Source of the DNA: Solirubrobacterales bacterium
GTDB lineage: Bacteria; Actinomycetota; Thermoleophilia; Solirubrobacterales; JACPNS01
Reading direction: 5' to 3'
Length of the DNA stretch: 64,000 bases
Assembly: GCA_016185345.1 (NCBI GenBank)
Contig: JACPNS010000015.1
Location: forward strand, 62,001-126,000
Shown one piece after another: positions 46,656 through 56,112 of this stretch. Position numbers and translations under genes: made by a program. The notes under the pieces were generated by a model. That model had not been told where the DNA came from, searched no databases, and saw only the letters and a list, made by a program, of their open reading frames with translations. Positions within the stretch are counted from its first letter, which is position 1. Each line of letters starts with the position of its first letter.

Positions 46656-47888
46656 ATGAGCATCGACGGCTTTGCAGACAACGAATTTCTCTTCACTTCT
46701 GAGTCCGTCTCGGAAGGCCACCCCGACAAGATCGCCGACGCGATCTCTGACGCAGTCCTCGACGCGGTTCTCGCGCAGGATCCGCTCGGCCGCGTCGCCT
46801 GCGAGACGTTTGTAACGACGGGCCTGATCGTCGTCGGTGGCGAAATCAGCACCACTGCCCAGTTCGACGTCGCCGAGCTGGCGCGCAAGACGGTGCGTGA
46901 GATCGGTTACGACCACTCCGACAAGGGCTTTGATGCCACCACTTGCGCCGTGATGGTCACGCTCGACAAGCAGTCCCCGGACATTGCCCAGGGCGTGGAC
47001 ACAGGCATCGAGGTTCGTGAAGGCGGATCATCCGATCAGGTCAACGTGGCCGGAGCAGGTGACCAGGGCATGATGTTCGGCTACGCAACCAACGAGACCG
47101 TCGAGTTGATGCCGCTGCCGATTTCGCTGGCTCACAAGCTTGCCGCACGCCACGCCCAGGTGCGTAAGGACGGCACGGTTCCGTACTTCCGCCCAGACGC
47201 CAAGACGCAGGTTTCAGTCCGCTACCGCGACGGCAGGCCGGTCAAGATCGAGCAGCTCCTGATCAGCACCCAGCACGACCCGGGCAAGACGGTCGCCGAC
47301 GACATCAAGCCAGACCTCTGGCAGCACGTCGTCAAGCCGGTTCTCCCGACCGACCTCTACGACGAAGAAGAGCTCTTCGAGCGTTTCCTGGTCAATCCGA
47401 CCGGAAACTTCGTGATCGGCGGCCCGATGGGCGACGCCGGCCTCACCGGTCGCAAGATCATCGTCGACACCTACGGCGGTATGGGTCGCCACGGTGGCGG
47501 TGCCTTTTCCGGCAAGGACCCGTCAAAGGTCGACCGCTCTGCCGCGTACGCTGCGCGCTACGTCGCGAAGAACATCGTCGCCGCCGGACTGGCCGAGCGC
47601 GCCGAAGTCCAGGTCGCATACGCAATCGGCAAGGCCGAGCCTGTTTCGGTTTCAGTTGACACGTTCGGCACCGAGACGATCGGCCGCGGCAGGATCCAGG
47701 AGCTCGTACAAGAGCACTTCGACCTCCGCCCCGGCGCCTTCCGTGACTACCTCGACCTGCACCGCCCGATTTACGGCAAGACGAGCTCCTATGGCCACTT
47801 CGGCCGTGACGACGCCGACTTCACTTGGGAAAAGACCGACAAGGCCGACATTCTGCGCGAAGCAGCGGGAGTCGCCGCAGTCGCTTAA
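46656..47888 (+). CDS. metK: S-adenosylmethionine synthetase
   Basis: This 410-residue enzyme makes SAM from methionine and [23 protein letters not shown] starts the first domain, [12 protein letters not shown] is the hexapeptide-type loop, and [22 protein letters not shown] marks the third domain. ATG 46656 is preferred because the family begins near FLFTSESV; an in-frame start at 46623 adds 11 residues. GGAG lies ten bases upstream. A clear terminator follows. Confidence 0.97.
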   Translation: MSIDGFADNEFLFTSESVSEGHPDKIADAISDAVLDAVLAQDPLGRVACETFVTTGLIVVGGEISTTAQFDVAELARKTVREIGYDHSDKGFDATTCAVMVTLDKQSPDIAQGVDTGIEVREGGSSDQVNVAGAGDQGMMFGYATNETVELMPLPISLAHKLAARHAQVRKDGTVPYFRPDAKTQVSVRYRDGRPVKIEQLLISTQHDPGKTVADDIKPDLWQHVVKPVLPTDLYDEEELFERFLVNPTGNFVIGGPMGDAGLTGRKIIVDTYGGMGRHGGGAFSGKDPSKVDRSAAYAARYVAKNIVAAGLAERAEVQVAYAIGKAEPVSVSVDTFGTETIGRGRIQELVQEHFDLRPGAFRDYLDLHRPIYGKTSSYGHFGRDDADFTWEKTDKADILREAAGVAAVA

Positions 47889-47913
47889 TCCTGACTCCGT
47901 ATCTGTCCGTACG

Positions 47914-47942
47914 CGAAGGGCGCCCTCAAGGGGCGCCCTTCG
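47914..47942 (+). terminator. Terminator after metK
   Basis: GAAGGGCGCCC (47915-47925) pairs perfectly with GGGCGCCCTTC (47931-47941) around TCAAG, extended by one outer C-G pair. The T-tract after it is weak (TCGTTGTG). It ends the metK transcript 26 bases past the stop. The remaining bases to 48135 hold no gene I can support. Confidence 0.75.
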
Positions 47943-48135
47943 TCGTTGTGCGCCGGAGATGAATCAAACGGGGAATCGTGGAGACCAGTGCGCTTGAGAG
48001 GATCACGTCCACGAGGCCGAATCCGGCTCACATTGGTCGGCGATCACGTAATCGCCGGCAAGATCGACAGTACGTCTGAGACGCTTCGCAGGTTGGTGCG
48101 CCACGCCGAGCAGGATCAGGGTCATGCCACGGGAT

Positions 48136-48924
48136 TCACGACGATTTCAACCCGAGCTCCCCGCGCCGAGCTGCGATGCTCGCTTCCAAATCGTGGATCA
48201 CCGCAAGTGAGACTTCCGCGGAACTCAACTTGCTCTCGCCCTCGTAATCAAAAGGGTTGTCGAGGTCTTTGATCAACGCGATCATGTACGCAAATACGAA
48301 CGCCACCATTCCGAGAAGCAACAGTTCAGCGCCTCCTTGCGCGATTTTCGCGAACAACAACGATCCAACCAGCAACACGGCGGTGAGTTCGGCAATCAAG
48401 TATGCGGCACCGACAAAAGATGTCTCGCGGATTGTATTGATGCGTAGCACGGCGAGCCGAAGCGCACTCTGCTCCTGCTTCAGCCGCACGATGAAGTTCG
48501 GTTGAGTCAGAGGCTCGAATGCGAGGAAGTCAAGATTCAGACGCCGAATCGCGTCCAAAACGGATTGTGAGTTCCCGCGGCCATGCAACCACTGGCTGAT
48601 TGCTTGCGTGATGTCGTCGAGATGAATCACACAGTCGCGTGCCGCCTCAGCAGATTTGTCAGCAAACAAGATCTCGCACTCATCGGCAATCGTTTCAATC
48701 CTGCTGGCGATCTCGCTCGGTAGCTTTTCGCTCTCCTTGAAGTCGGTGAGTGTCCCGGCCAACAAAAAACCGATCAGGAACACAGTGGCAGTCACCAAGC
48801 CCGAGTAGAGCGTGTTCAATTCGATCACGTCCCATCCCAGATAGTCAACCGTGAGTTTTGCGACGACCGTCACCACGACAAAAGGCGCGACGCGCAATAC
48901 AAGTCTGAAGTCGCGCCGCGGCAT
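48136..48924 (-). CDS. Bestrophin-like (DUF4239-type) membrane protein
   Basis: This protein of about 262 residues starts at ATG 48924. Two hydrophobic segments occur near the N-terminus (VAPFVVVTVVAKL, LVTATVFLIGFLLAG) and two near the C-terminus (LIAELTAVLLVGSLLF, LLLLGMVAFVFAYMIAL), with a soluble middle. NTIRETSFVGAAY and IKDLDNPFDYEG resemble bestrophin-like proteins, which include anion channels. An in-frame extension to 49302 reads like non-coding DNA. It sits alone, opposite to metK and priA, in lower-GC DNA, which hints at later acquisition. Confidence 0.75.
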   Translation of the reverse strand: MPRRDFRLVLRVAPFVVVTVVAKLTVDYLGWDVIELNTLYSGLVTATVFLIGFLLAGTLTDFKESEKLPSEIASRIETIADECEILFADKSAEAARDCVIHLDDITQAISQWLHGRGNSQSVLDAIRRLNLDFLAFEPLTQPNFIVRLKQEQSALRLAVLRINTIRETSFVGAAYLIAELTAVLLVGSLLFAKIAQGGAELLLLGMVAFVFAYMIALIKDLDNPFDYEGESKLSSAEVSLAVIHDLEASIAARRGELGLKSS

Positions 48925-49292
48925 CACGGCGTTCCGGCGCGCGTCGTTTTGGGGTCGAAGCACAGCGGCCCAGAATTCCGCGTTCGGGCAGGTTGCTTCG
49001 AAAAGGTCATCGGGGCAGAGTAGTTGCAAATGGTTGTTCCGTCGGCAATACCGGTCCGCACTCGGCGCTCCGGATGCCTTTCTCTCCCGTCGGAACTTCG
49101 CGTAGCCACTACGACGTGTCGTGCAGAACGACCTACTGCAGGCACCGACAACATGGACGCAAATGATCTGCGCCAATCCAAGACGGACTGGCGTGTCCTG
49201 TGGATGTTGATCTCGACTTGTTCTCTGACCGGGTGATCGCTTGAATGCGACGTACGGGAAATCGCCGCGGAGTGCAGACGTACTCTTGGGCG
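48925..49292. other. Divergent gap between the bestrophin-like gene and priA
   Basis: No supported gene is seen in these 368 bases. A minus-strand frame continues upstream of the bestrophin-like ATG, but its composition (Cys, Arg, Ser-rich) does not look coding beyond perhaps the last 25 codons. The region should hold both divergent promoters; none stands out. Confidence 0.5.
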
Positions 49293-51476
49293 GTGAACGC
49301 AATCGCCAAAGTTGAGCCGCTTACTACGGCGAGAGCGCTTCGCGGACCGTTCGACTACAAGATTCCTGAGTCGATGCAGGGCACGATCGAAGTTGGATCG
49401 ATCCTGATGGTGCCGTTCGCTCGTCGTCGGATCCTTGGTGTGGTTACCGACATGGCCTCCACCAGCCAGGTCCCGCCCGAGAAGCTAGCCGAGCCGTTCA
49501 AAGCGCTTGGTGCGGGGGTGCCGCCGGCACTCGTTGAGCTGGGTCTCTGGGTCGCCGACGCCTACTGCTCCACACCCGCGCGCGGCCTCGCGCTCGTGAC
49601 ACCGCCCGGCACCGGCACCGGTCAGGCCAAGAACACCATGGCCGCCAAGACGGTCCTCGTAGCCCAGGTCAACGAGGCGGGCGCCGCCGCCCTCACCGAC
49701 GAGACGGCCAAGCTCACTGACGCCCAGCGCGCCGCATTGGTCGCCCTCGCCGAGCACCCCGACGGCGTGCCGACCGCCAGTGCCAAAGACCTGATCGGAT
49801 CCACCACCCAGTCCTTGCGTCGGCTCGAGGCGCGCGGACTCCTGACTATCGATGACAAAGAATCCCGACGAGTCCCCATCCACCAGTCCGTCGGCGCGCT
49901 GGTCGAGCGACCGCCTCTCACCAACGACCAGGCAGACGCCCTCGCCGAGATCATCAAAGCCATCGATACCGGCTTCGCCGATCTGCTCCTCCACGGCGTA
50001 ACCGGCAGCGGCAAGACCGAGGTATACCTCGGCGCCGCAGAAGCCGCCGTCCAGGCCGGCAAGTCCGTGATCGTCATGGTCCCGGAAATCGCCCTCACCC
50101 CGCAGGTCGTAACACGCTTCGCCGCCCGTTTCAAGGACCGAGTCGCCGTCATGCATTCCCAGCTAACACCAGGCCAGCGCCACGACGAATGGCTGCGCAT
50201 CCGCCGCGGGGAGGCAGACATCGTCGTCGGGCCCAGAAGCGCGGTTTTCGCACCGGTCAAAGACCTCGGCCTCCTGATCGTCGACGAAGAACACGACGCC
50301 TCCTACAAACAAGACGGCGACCCGCGCTACGACGCGCGCGACGTTGCCCTCAGGCGCTCCCGCATGGAGGACGCAACCCTGCTCAGCGGCAGCGCCACAC
50401 CTCGCGCCGAAGGGTGGGAGCGCAGCCACCACATCAACCTGCCACAGCGAGTGGACGGCAGCCCACTGCCGCCGGTCGAGCTGCTCGACATGAACGGCGA
50501 ACGGGGCGCGCTGCACCCAAAGACCAGTTCCGCGCTGGCCGCAGTCGCGTCCAAAGGCGAGAAAGCGATCGTCCTGCTCAATCGCCGCGGTTGGTCAAAT
50601 TTCCTTTCCTGCCAGGACTGCGGCCACTCGTGGATCTGTCCCAACTGCGATGTCACGCTCGTCCTGCACATGGCCCAGTCAGAGATGCGCTGCCACCACT
50701 GCGGCCACCGCGAGCGGGTCCCCGAGCTCTGCCCCGAGTGCGACAGTGTCTCGATCTCACGTCACGGCACCGGAACCGAGCGGCTTCAACACGAATTGCG
50801 CGACGCGATCGGCCACGCCGTTGAGATCCACCGCCTTGACGCAGACACCGCCGCGCGCCACGGCGTCTCCAACGTCCTGCGCCAGTTCGAGCGGGCGAGC
50901 TCAGGAATCCTCGTGGGCACGCAGATGGTCGCCAAAGGCCATGACTTTCCAGATGTCACGCTCGGTGTCGTGATCGACGCCGATTCCACGCTCAACTTCC
51001 CGGATTTCCGCGCCGAGGAACGCACCTTTGCGCTGGTGGCCCAGCTCGGCGGTCGCAGCGGCCGCGGCGGAACAGAGGGGAGGGTGCTCGTCCAGACCCG
51101 CTCGCCCGAGACGCGCGCACTCAAATACGCGTCCAGCCACGACTCCGAGGGATTCGTCAAGGAGGAGCTCGAGCGACGCGAAGCGTTCGGCTATCCGCCA
51201 TTCGGGCACCTGGTCAAGATCCAGACCTCCAGCGAGGATCTCGCTCGCGCGCAGACCGCTGCCGATCACCTCGCCAAGGCGATCAGCATCAATGGCGCAC
51301 GCGTTCTTGGGCCAACAGGGCTGTTCAAGCGCAAAGGTCTCGAGCGATACCAACTAGAAGTAAAAACCTACGACCGCGACACAACGGTGACTGCCGTGCG
51401 CGAGGCCGTGGAACTCGTATCGGGAGGCGCTGCGGGCCGCAACGTCAAATTTGCCGTGGACGTAGACCCACAGTGA
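49293..51476 (+). CDS. priA: Primosomal replication-restart helicase PriA
   Basis: This 727-residue protein has the N-terminal DNA-binding domain (GPFDYKIPE, VPFARRRILGVV), the helicase core with Walker A HGVTGSGKTEVYL, Walker B VDEEHDASYKQ, and a zinc-binding insertion with paired CxxC motifs (CQDCGHSWICPNC, CHHCGHRERVPELCPEC). All eight cysteines are present, unlike many actinobacterial PriA proteins, where helicase motifs are degenerate. Here GSGKT and DEEH look intact. GTG 49293 is preferred; an ATG at 49245 would add 16 residues. Confidence 0.93.
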   Translation: MNAIAKVEPLTTARALRGPFDYKIPESMQGTIEVGSILMVPFARRRILGVVTDMASTSQVPPEKLAEPFKALGAGVPPALVELGLWVADAYCSTPARGLALVTPPGTGTGQAKNTMAAKTVLVAQVNEAGAAALTDETAKLTDAQRAALVALAEHPDGVPTASAKDLIGSTTQSLRRLEARGLLTIDDKESRRVPIHQSVGALVERPPLTNDQADALAEIIKAIDTGFADLLLHGVTGSGKTEVYLGAAEAAVQAGKSVIVMVPEIALTPQVVTRFAARFKDRVAVMHSQLTPGQRHDEWLRIRRGEADIVVGPRSAVFAPVKDLGLLIVDEEHDASYKQDGDPRYDARDVALRRSRMEDATLLSGSATPRAEGWERSHHINLPQRVDGSPLPPVELLDMNGERGALHPKTSSALAAVASKGEKAIVLLNRRGWSNFLSCQDCGHSWICPNCDVTLVLHMAQSEMRCHHCGHRERVPELCPECDSVSISRHGTGTERLQHELRDAIGHAVEIHRLDADTAARHGVSNVLRQFERASSGILVGTQMVAKGHDFPDVTLGVVIDADSTLNFPDFRAEERTFALVAQLGGRSGRGGTEGRVLVQTRSPETRALKYASSHDSEGFVKEELERREAFGYPPFGHLVKIQTSSEDLARAQTAADHLAKAISINGARVLGPTGLFKRKGLERYQLEVKTYDRDTTVTAVREAVELVSGGAAGRNVKFAVDVDPQ

Positions 51477-51512
51477 CCACAAACGTGATCACTTTCAATT
51501 AACATCAGCGCG

Positions 51513-52133
51513 ATGGCCGAAGAACACAAGCATCTGCCCGACGAGACCGCCGAGGCGATAGACGCCGACGAGGAGAAGCTCGAGGGCTCTGGCATCAGTC
51601 CCGAAGCGCTGGAGACCCGCCGCAACGCGCTCCAGCAGGTGCGCCAGTTCGGAGACCCGGTGCTGCGCTCTGAAGCGCGTGCAATCGAAGACTTCAGCGA
51701 CAACATCCGCCACCAGGCCGATCGCATGATTCGCCTGATGGACGAGGCGTACGGAATCGGCCTTGCCGCCCCGCAGATCGGCGTCTCCAATCGGCTGCTG
51801 GTCTACCGCGTGGGCGACAACCCTCCGGTCGTGCTTGCCAACCCGATCCTCGAATGGCACTCCGAAGACGAAGAAACTTCTGAAGAGGGCTGCCTCAGCC
51901 TCGTCAACGTCCACGTCGATGTCGATCGCGCGATTCACGTGCGCGTCATCGGTCAGGACGCCTTTGGCGACCGCATCAAGATAGAGGCCTCTGGCCTCAA
52001 CGCCCGCGTGATCCAGCACGAGATGGATCACCTCGACGGGATCCTGATTCTCGACCGCGCCAGCAAGGATCAGCGTAAGGCCGCGTTGCGCGCCCTGCGC
52101 GAGGCCGAAGAAAGCGCCGGCTACGCGGCTTAG
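51513..52133 (+). CDS. def: Peptide deformylase
   Basis: This 206-residue metalloenzyme removes formyl groups from new proteins. Motif 1 is GIGLAAPQIG, motif 2 EEGCLS (metal-binding Cys) and motif 3 QHEMDH (catalytic Glu with two metal His). A 40-residue acidic N-terminal extension precedes the catalytic domain. It is followed by fmt, the matching formyltransferase. Confidence 0.97.
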   Translation: MAEEHKHLPDETAEAIDADEEKLEGSGISPEALETRRNALQQVRQFGDPVLRSEARAIEDFSDNIRHQADRMIRLMDEAYGIGLAAPQIGVSNRLLVYRVGDNPPVVLANPILEWHSEDEETSEEGCLSLVNVHVDVDRAIHVRVIGQDAFGDRIKIEASGLNARVIQHEMDHLDGILILDRASKDQRKAALRALREAEESAGYAA

Positions 52134-52152
52134 TCCGCGGGCGCGCAGTCTC

Positions 52153-53079
52153 TTGCGCAACGTTTACCTGGGTACATCCGACTTCGCGACCACGGTGCTC
52201 GCGAAGCTGCTCGACTCGCCGCACGCGCCGTCGCTCGTGGTCACGCGTCCCGCGCGGCCCAAGGGCAGGGGCAAGAGGCTCCAGGACCCGCCGGTCGCTG
52301 ATCTGGCCAACGACCGCGGCGTGCCGGTCTTTCAGCCCGAGAGCGTGAACGATCCAGACGCTGTCGAGCGCATCGCTGCCGAGACGCCCGGCGCGATCAC
52401 CATCTGCGCATTCGGCGCGATCGTCAAGGAGCCGTTGCTGTCGATGGCGCCGAGCTTCAACGTCCATCCGTCGCTGCTCCCGCGTTGGCGCGGTGCCGCC
52501 CCGGTTGAGCGGGCCATCCAGGCGGGCGACGCCCAGACCGGCGTGACGATCATGCGCCTCGTCGAAGAGCTCGACGCCGGACCGATGTTCGCGCAAGAAG
52601 CCTTGGACATCGGCCCCGAAGACAACTACGGCAAGCTCGCCCCGCAGCTCGCCGAGATCGGCGGACGCATGCTCTCCGAGGCGATGACCGCAGCGCAAAC
52701 GGGCGCAGGCGTATGGACCGAGCAGCTCGATGGCCATGACGAAGCCGAGATCACCTACGCCGAGAAGATCCTCCGCGAGGATCGCCTGCTCCTCCCGCGC
52801 ACCCAGTCAGCGGTCCAGCTCGATCGTACGATTCGGGCCTTGACCCCTCACATTGGCGCCATGTTCGAAACCGAGGGCGGCGATCCACTCCGGGTCGAGG
52901 CCGCCCGCGTCGACGATCGCGCGCTACCGCCGGGAATGTCAGCCGCCGAAGACGGCAGACTGTTAATAGGAACGACCGACATGACACTCGAATTGCTGCG
53001 CGTGAGGCCAGCAGGCGGGAAGACCATGGACGTCGAAAGCTTCCTCAGGGGCAATGACGCCCCTGCAATTGTTGGTTAA
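52153..53079 (+). CDS. fmt: Methionyl-tRNA formyltransferase
   Basis: This 308-residue enzyme starts at TTG 52153 and formylates initiator Met-tRNA. RNVYLGTSDFATTVLAKLL opens the hydrolase-like domain, ICAFGAIVKEPLL and FNVHPSLLPRWRGAAPVE hold the catalytic Asn-His-Asp set, and the C-terminal OB-like domain has RVEAARV. It lies 19 bases after def. Confidence 0.95.
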   Translation: MRNVYLGTSDFATTVLAKLLDSPHAPSLVVTRPARPKGRGKRLQDPPVADLANDRGVPVFQPESVNDPDAVERIAAETPGAITICAFGAIVKEPLLSMAPSFNVHPSLLPRWRGAAPVERAIQAGDAQTGVTIMRLVEELDAGPMFAQEALDIGPEDNYGKLAPQLAEIGGRMLSEAMTAAQTGAGVWTEQLDGHDEAEITYAEKILREDRLLLPRTQSAVQLDRTIRALTPHIGAMFETEGGDPLRVEAARVDDRALPPGMSAAEDGRLLIGTTDMTLELLRVRPAGGKTMDVESFLRGNDAPAIVG

Positions 53080-53103
53080 GCAGAGCATTGGATAGGCAAG
53101 CCG

Positions 53104-53346
53104 ATGGAAGGCCGCACGACACAGTCCGCATTTGAAGTCGGGATGCAGTGCCCGAGCTGCAATGAACCTTGGCTGCGCCCGACCGGCAACCTGCCCGGTC
53201 GCTATCGCTGCGTGAACTGCCTGCACCGCTACGAGCTGACCAGCTCTTGCCCCGACTGCGGCGCGCATGGCACGATTGCGCGCATGTCGCACACTTCAGA
53301 CCTCCACTGCGCCAGCTGCGGCGCGTGGATGCTGACCGAGATCTAG
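53104..53346 (+). CDS. Small zinc-ribbon protein (four CxxC pairs)
   Basis: This 80-residue protein has four CxxC motifs: CPSC (about 16-19), CVNC (about 36-39), CPDC (about 49-52) and CASC (about 69-72), enough for two zinc ribbons. It has no other domain. It occupies the place between fmt and rpe where many actinobacteria have the rRNA methyltransferase gene rsmB (fmu). A role in RNA or translation is a guess from this position. Confidence 0.75.
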   Translation: MEGRTTQSAFEVGMQCPSCNEPWLRPTGNLPGRYRCVNCLHRYELTSSCPDCGAHGTIARMSHTSDLHCASCGAWMLTEI

Positions 53347-53357
53347 GAACCACCGCC

Positions 53358-54047
53358 TTGAGCACCAACCCGCGCGCGAGCGAACTGTTTGCGACCAAGC
53401 AGGTCGCCCCGTCGATCCTCTCTTCCAATTTCGCCAAGCTCGGTGACGATGTCGCGATGATCATGGAGGCTGGCGCGAAGGTCATCCATGTGGACGTGAT
53501 GGACGGCCACTTCGTGCCGCCGATCACGATCGGACCGTTGATCGTTGAGGCGTTGGCCGACCAGGTGCACGACGCCGGGGGAATCCTTGACGTACACCTG
53601 ATGATCGAGAATCCCGATCGTCACGTGGACAATTTCACAGCCGCAGGCGCCGACGCGGTCAGCTTCCACGTCGAGGCGACGCCGCACGTGAACCGAGTCG
53701 CACATCAGATTCGCGAAGGCGGCGCGCTGGCAGGAATCGTGTTGAATCCCGGCACGCCCGTCGGCGCCATCACTGCCGCTGCTGACGCGGTGGATTACGC
53801 CCTCTGCATGAGCGTTAACCCGGGGTGGGGCGGTCAGCCGTTCATCCCGGAGTCTGTTGATCGACTGCGCGAAATGCGCGCCCTGCTGCCGATCAATGTT
53901 GCGCTTGAGGTTGATGGGGGCGTCTCAACTGCGACCGCCGGCGATGTCTCGGGCGCCGGCGCAAACTTGTTCGTCGCCGGCAGTGCGGTCTTCGGCGCCG
54001 CGGATCCCGCCGAGGCGTTTCGCGCGATTACCGCTGCAGTTCAGTAG
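53358..54047 (+). CDS. rpe: Ribulose-phosphate 3-epimerase
   Basis: This 229-residue TIM-barrel enzyme of the pentose phosphate pathway starts at TTG 53358. VAPSILSSNFAKLGDDV, HVDVMDGHFVPPITIGP, DVHLMIENPD, VNPGWGGQPFIPES and VDGGVS carry the metal-binding His/Asp set. An in-frame start at 53169 would overlap the zinc-ribbon gene and add non-conserved residues. Its end overlaps the convergent flippase gene by 20 bases. Confidence 0.96.
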   Translation: MSTNPRASELFATKQVAPSILSSNFAKLGDDVAMIMEAGAKVIHVDVMDGHFVPPITIGPLIVEALADQVHDAGGILDVHLMIENPDRHVDNFTAAGADAVSFHVEATPHVNRVAHQIREGGALAGIVLNPGTPVGAITAAADAVDYALCMSVNPGWGGQPFIPESVDRLREMRALLPINVALEVDGGVSTATAGDVSGAGANLFVAGSAVFGAADPAEAFRAITAAVQ

Positions 54048-55407
54048 CCGCTTCGCGCGGAGTGCTCTTCTCGTAGAGCACGAAAAGCGAGGCGAACAGA
54101 ACGATCGCCGCCGCCGGGTAGCCGATCTCAACACGAGTGATTGGGTCTTCGACGATCGGCAGGAACATCCACACGACGAACAGCGTCGCCGCTGTCACCC
54201 AGCAGGCGACCGCTTGATTGACCTTCCGCGCGGCAAGCGCCGTTTGGTTCAGCGTTGCCGCGCAGAGATAGATCCCCATGCCAGCCGCAATCGCAACCAG
54301 CCCCGGACGTGTGAAGTCGTACTTGTTGTCAAACATCAGGTCCATGACCCAGGGGCCGATCGCGGCGAGCACGACCACGCAGGCGGCAGCAAAGCCACCG
54401 ATCGCCAGCAACGTAACGCGCACCGAGCGGCGGTAGGTCTTGAAATCCCCGGTCTGCCAAAGCTCGGACAGGTGCGGGAGCAGGCTCGTCGAGACCGACT
54501 GGAAGAGCTGCATCGGCGCGCGGGCGATGATCAACAGTGAGACGACAGCTCCCGCGGCGACCGGCCCGAGCTTGGCCGAAGCGATGAACGGCGCCGCATT
54601 CAGGAATGCCTGCTCACAGGCCATGATCACCAGCGCTGCAACGGCGAACTGACCGCCCTCGGCAAGCGTGAAGTCAGCTTCTTCGGATCCCGATCCGCCA
54701 GTTGTGGCGTCCAGGCGCTTCTCCTGCTGGATGGTCTCTTCGGCAGCCTCGGCAGGCGTGCGCTGATCGCGCACTGCTTCTCGAGCCGAGCGTTGGCGTC
54801 CAACGAGCGCGAGCGGTACAACGAAAAGCGAAACCAGCGGCCCGGCGAGAATTCCGAACGCGATCCAGTCCTGGCCCGAAGCCAGTCCGACGAGCGCAAG
54901 CAGAGGAAACAGGAAACGCACCGTTGACTCGACGAAAACGAGCAGGCCGTACAGGCCAAATCGCTGATTGCCAGCCAGCAGTCCGCGCCCAAAGAAGCTC
55001 ACCGCGTAAGCAATTACCGAGCCGAACATGATCCAGTACAAAGTTGTGTTGCCGTCGAAGAGCGAGTCTTCGAGTTGTGTCCTGAAGACAAGGGCGATGA
55101 CTGCGAAGAGGAGGCCTAGCCCCAGCTGGATCAACCCGGCAATGCGCAGCGCTGGCCCAATCGCCTGATCACGAATGCGGCGTTCAGCAATCGTCCGTGC
55201 TAGCAGTTGCTCGACCGGGCGATAGAAGATCGGCGTGACCAGAAAGACCGCTGACCACAGCAGCGCGACCTGTCCGTACTGGTAACTGTCTAGCGAGTGC
55301 GCAGCGAGCGCGAGGTACAGAAACGTGACGACACCGGTGATGCCGATGCCGACCGTGAGGATCGCGGCTCCGCGACCGTAATCGGACGTCTTACCGCCCT
55401 CGCTCAC
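54028..55407 (-). CDS. Polysaccharide/lipid-linked oligosaccharide flippase-like protein
   Basis: This 459-residue integral membrane protein has about twelve hydrophobic segments, arranged as in the MOP-superfamily Wzx/RfbX transporters. GRGAAILTVGIGITGVV starts the first. A charged cytosolic loop (about residues 202-250) splits it into two halves. It would flip a glycan-lipid across the membrane. The methyltransferase and glycosyltransferase genes upstream on the same strand suggest a small glycan module. Confidence 0.8.
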   Translation of the reverse strand: MSEGGKTSDYGRGAAILTVGIGITGVVTFLYLALAAHSLDSYQYGQVALLWSAVFLVTPIFYRPVEQLLARTIAERRIRDQAIGPALRIAGLIQLGLGLLFAVIALVFRTQLEDSLFDGNTTLYWIMFGSVIAYAVSFFGRGLLAGNQRFGLYGLLVFVESTVRFLFPLLALVGLASGQDWIAFGILAGPLVSLFVVPLALVGRQRSAREAVRDQRTPAEAAEETIQQEKRLDATTGGSGSEEADFTLAEGGQFAVAALVIMACEQAFLNAAPFIASAKLGPVAAGAVVSLLIIARAPMQLFQSVSTSLLPHLSELWQTGDFKTYRRSVRVTLLAIGGFAAACVVVLAAIGPWVMDLMFDNKYDFTRPGLVAIAAGMGIYLCAATLNQTALAARKVNQAVACWVTAATLFVVWMFLPIVEDPITRVEIGYPAAAIVLFASLFVLYEKSTPREAATELQR

Positions 55408-55413
55408 GAGGAC

Positions 55414-56112
55414 CTATCGGACGTCAACGAGCAACATCGTCCACGGGAACGGCGACTTCGCCTCGACGACCTTGCCGATCGCAGAGAGTTCCTTGATGAA
55501 CGCGCGCTTGGACCAGTGGTTGACGTGCCCCGGGGTGTTTCCGAGATCCTTGATGTACGAACCACGCGCCATGTTCAGTCCGCGCCAGAGCGGCTCACGC
55601 GGCACCGACACGAGTACGTACTTGGCGGCAACGCGGCCCATCTCGGCGATCGTGCTGGCCGGTTCGGGAACGTGCTCCAGAACCTCGATCGCCGTTGTCA
55701 TCTCAAACTCGTTGTCGGCGAACGGGAGCTTTGTGGCCTCGAGGATCTTGTACTCAAGGTTGTCGCGCTGGCGGTGCTCCCATGCTGCCTTCAGCTCCGG
55801 CTCGTCGAGGTCGATTCCGACGATTCGACCGTCGCCCAGGCGCTCGGCCCACTTGTGCGTCAGGACGCCTTCGCCGCAGCCGACGTCGAGGATCGAGTTC
55901 GGTGAGGCCTGCTTCCAGAGGTCATCGAGCGTGTCCTCGAAGTTGGCCATCATCTTCTTGACCAGCGGGTTGCTCGATCCGTACTTGTCGTACGTGTTGC
56001 CGGTTACGACGGCGTCCGCGCTCGCGTCTCCGGGCTTTGCGGCCTGGTGGAGGTCGACGAGGTGGGTCTTGCCCACGTGTGTTGCTGCTTCAGTGTTTAC
56101 GGGGTCGGTCAA
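55414..56112 (-). CDS. Class I SAM-dependent methyltransferase
   Basis: This 232-residue protein has a Rossmann methyltransferase core. Motif I is ILDVGCGEGVLT, followed by GIDLDEPEL and the TTAIEVLEHVPEP segment typical of Methyltransf_11 enzymes. The C-terminal SVPREPLWRGLNMARG and NTPGHVNHWSKRAF resemble methyltransferases found with lipid or glycan synthesis genes. It overlaps the glycosyltransferase by four bases. Substrate unknown; glycan or lipid is likely from context. Confidence 0.85.
   Translation of the reverse strand: MTDPVNTEAATHVGKTHLVDLHQAAKPGDASADAVVTGNTYDKYGSSNPLVKKMMANFEDTLDDLWKQASPNSILDVGCGEGVLTHKWAERLGDGRIVGIDLDEPELKAAWEHRQRDNLEYKILEATKLPFADNEFEMTTAIEVLEHVPEPASTIAEMGRVAAKYVLVSVPREPLWRGLNMARGSYIKDLGNTPGHVNHWSKRAFIKELSAIGKVVEAKSPFPWTMLLVDVR

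Noticed and set aside
48003-48125. A 40-residue minus-strand ORF between metK and the bestrophin-like gene
   Set aside because: Codon use is acceptable but the plus strand is equally open and the sequence shows no family or structure. Evidence is too weak to call.
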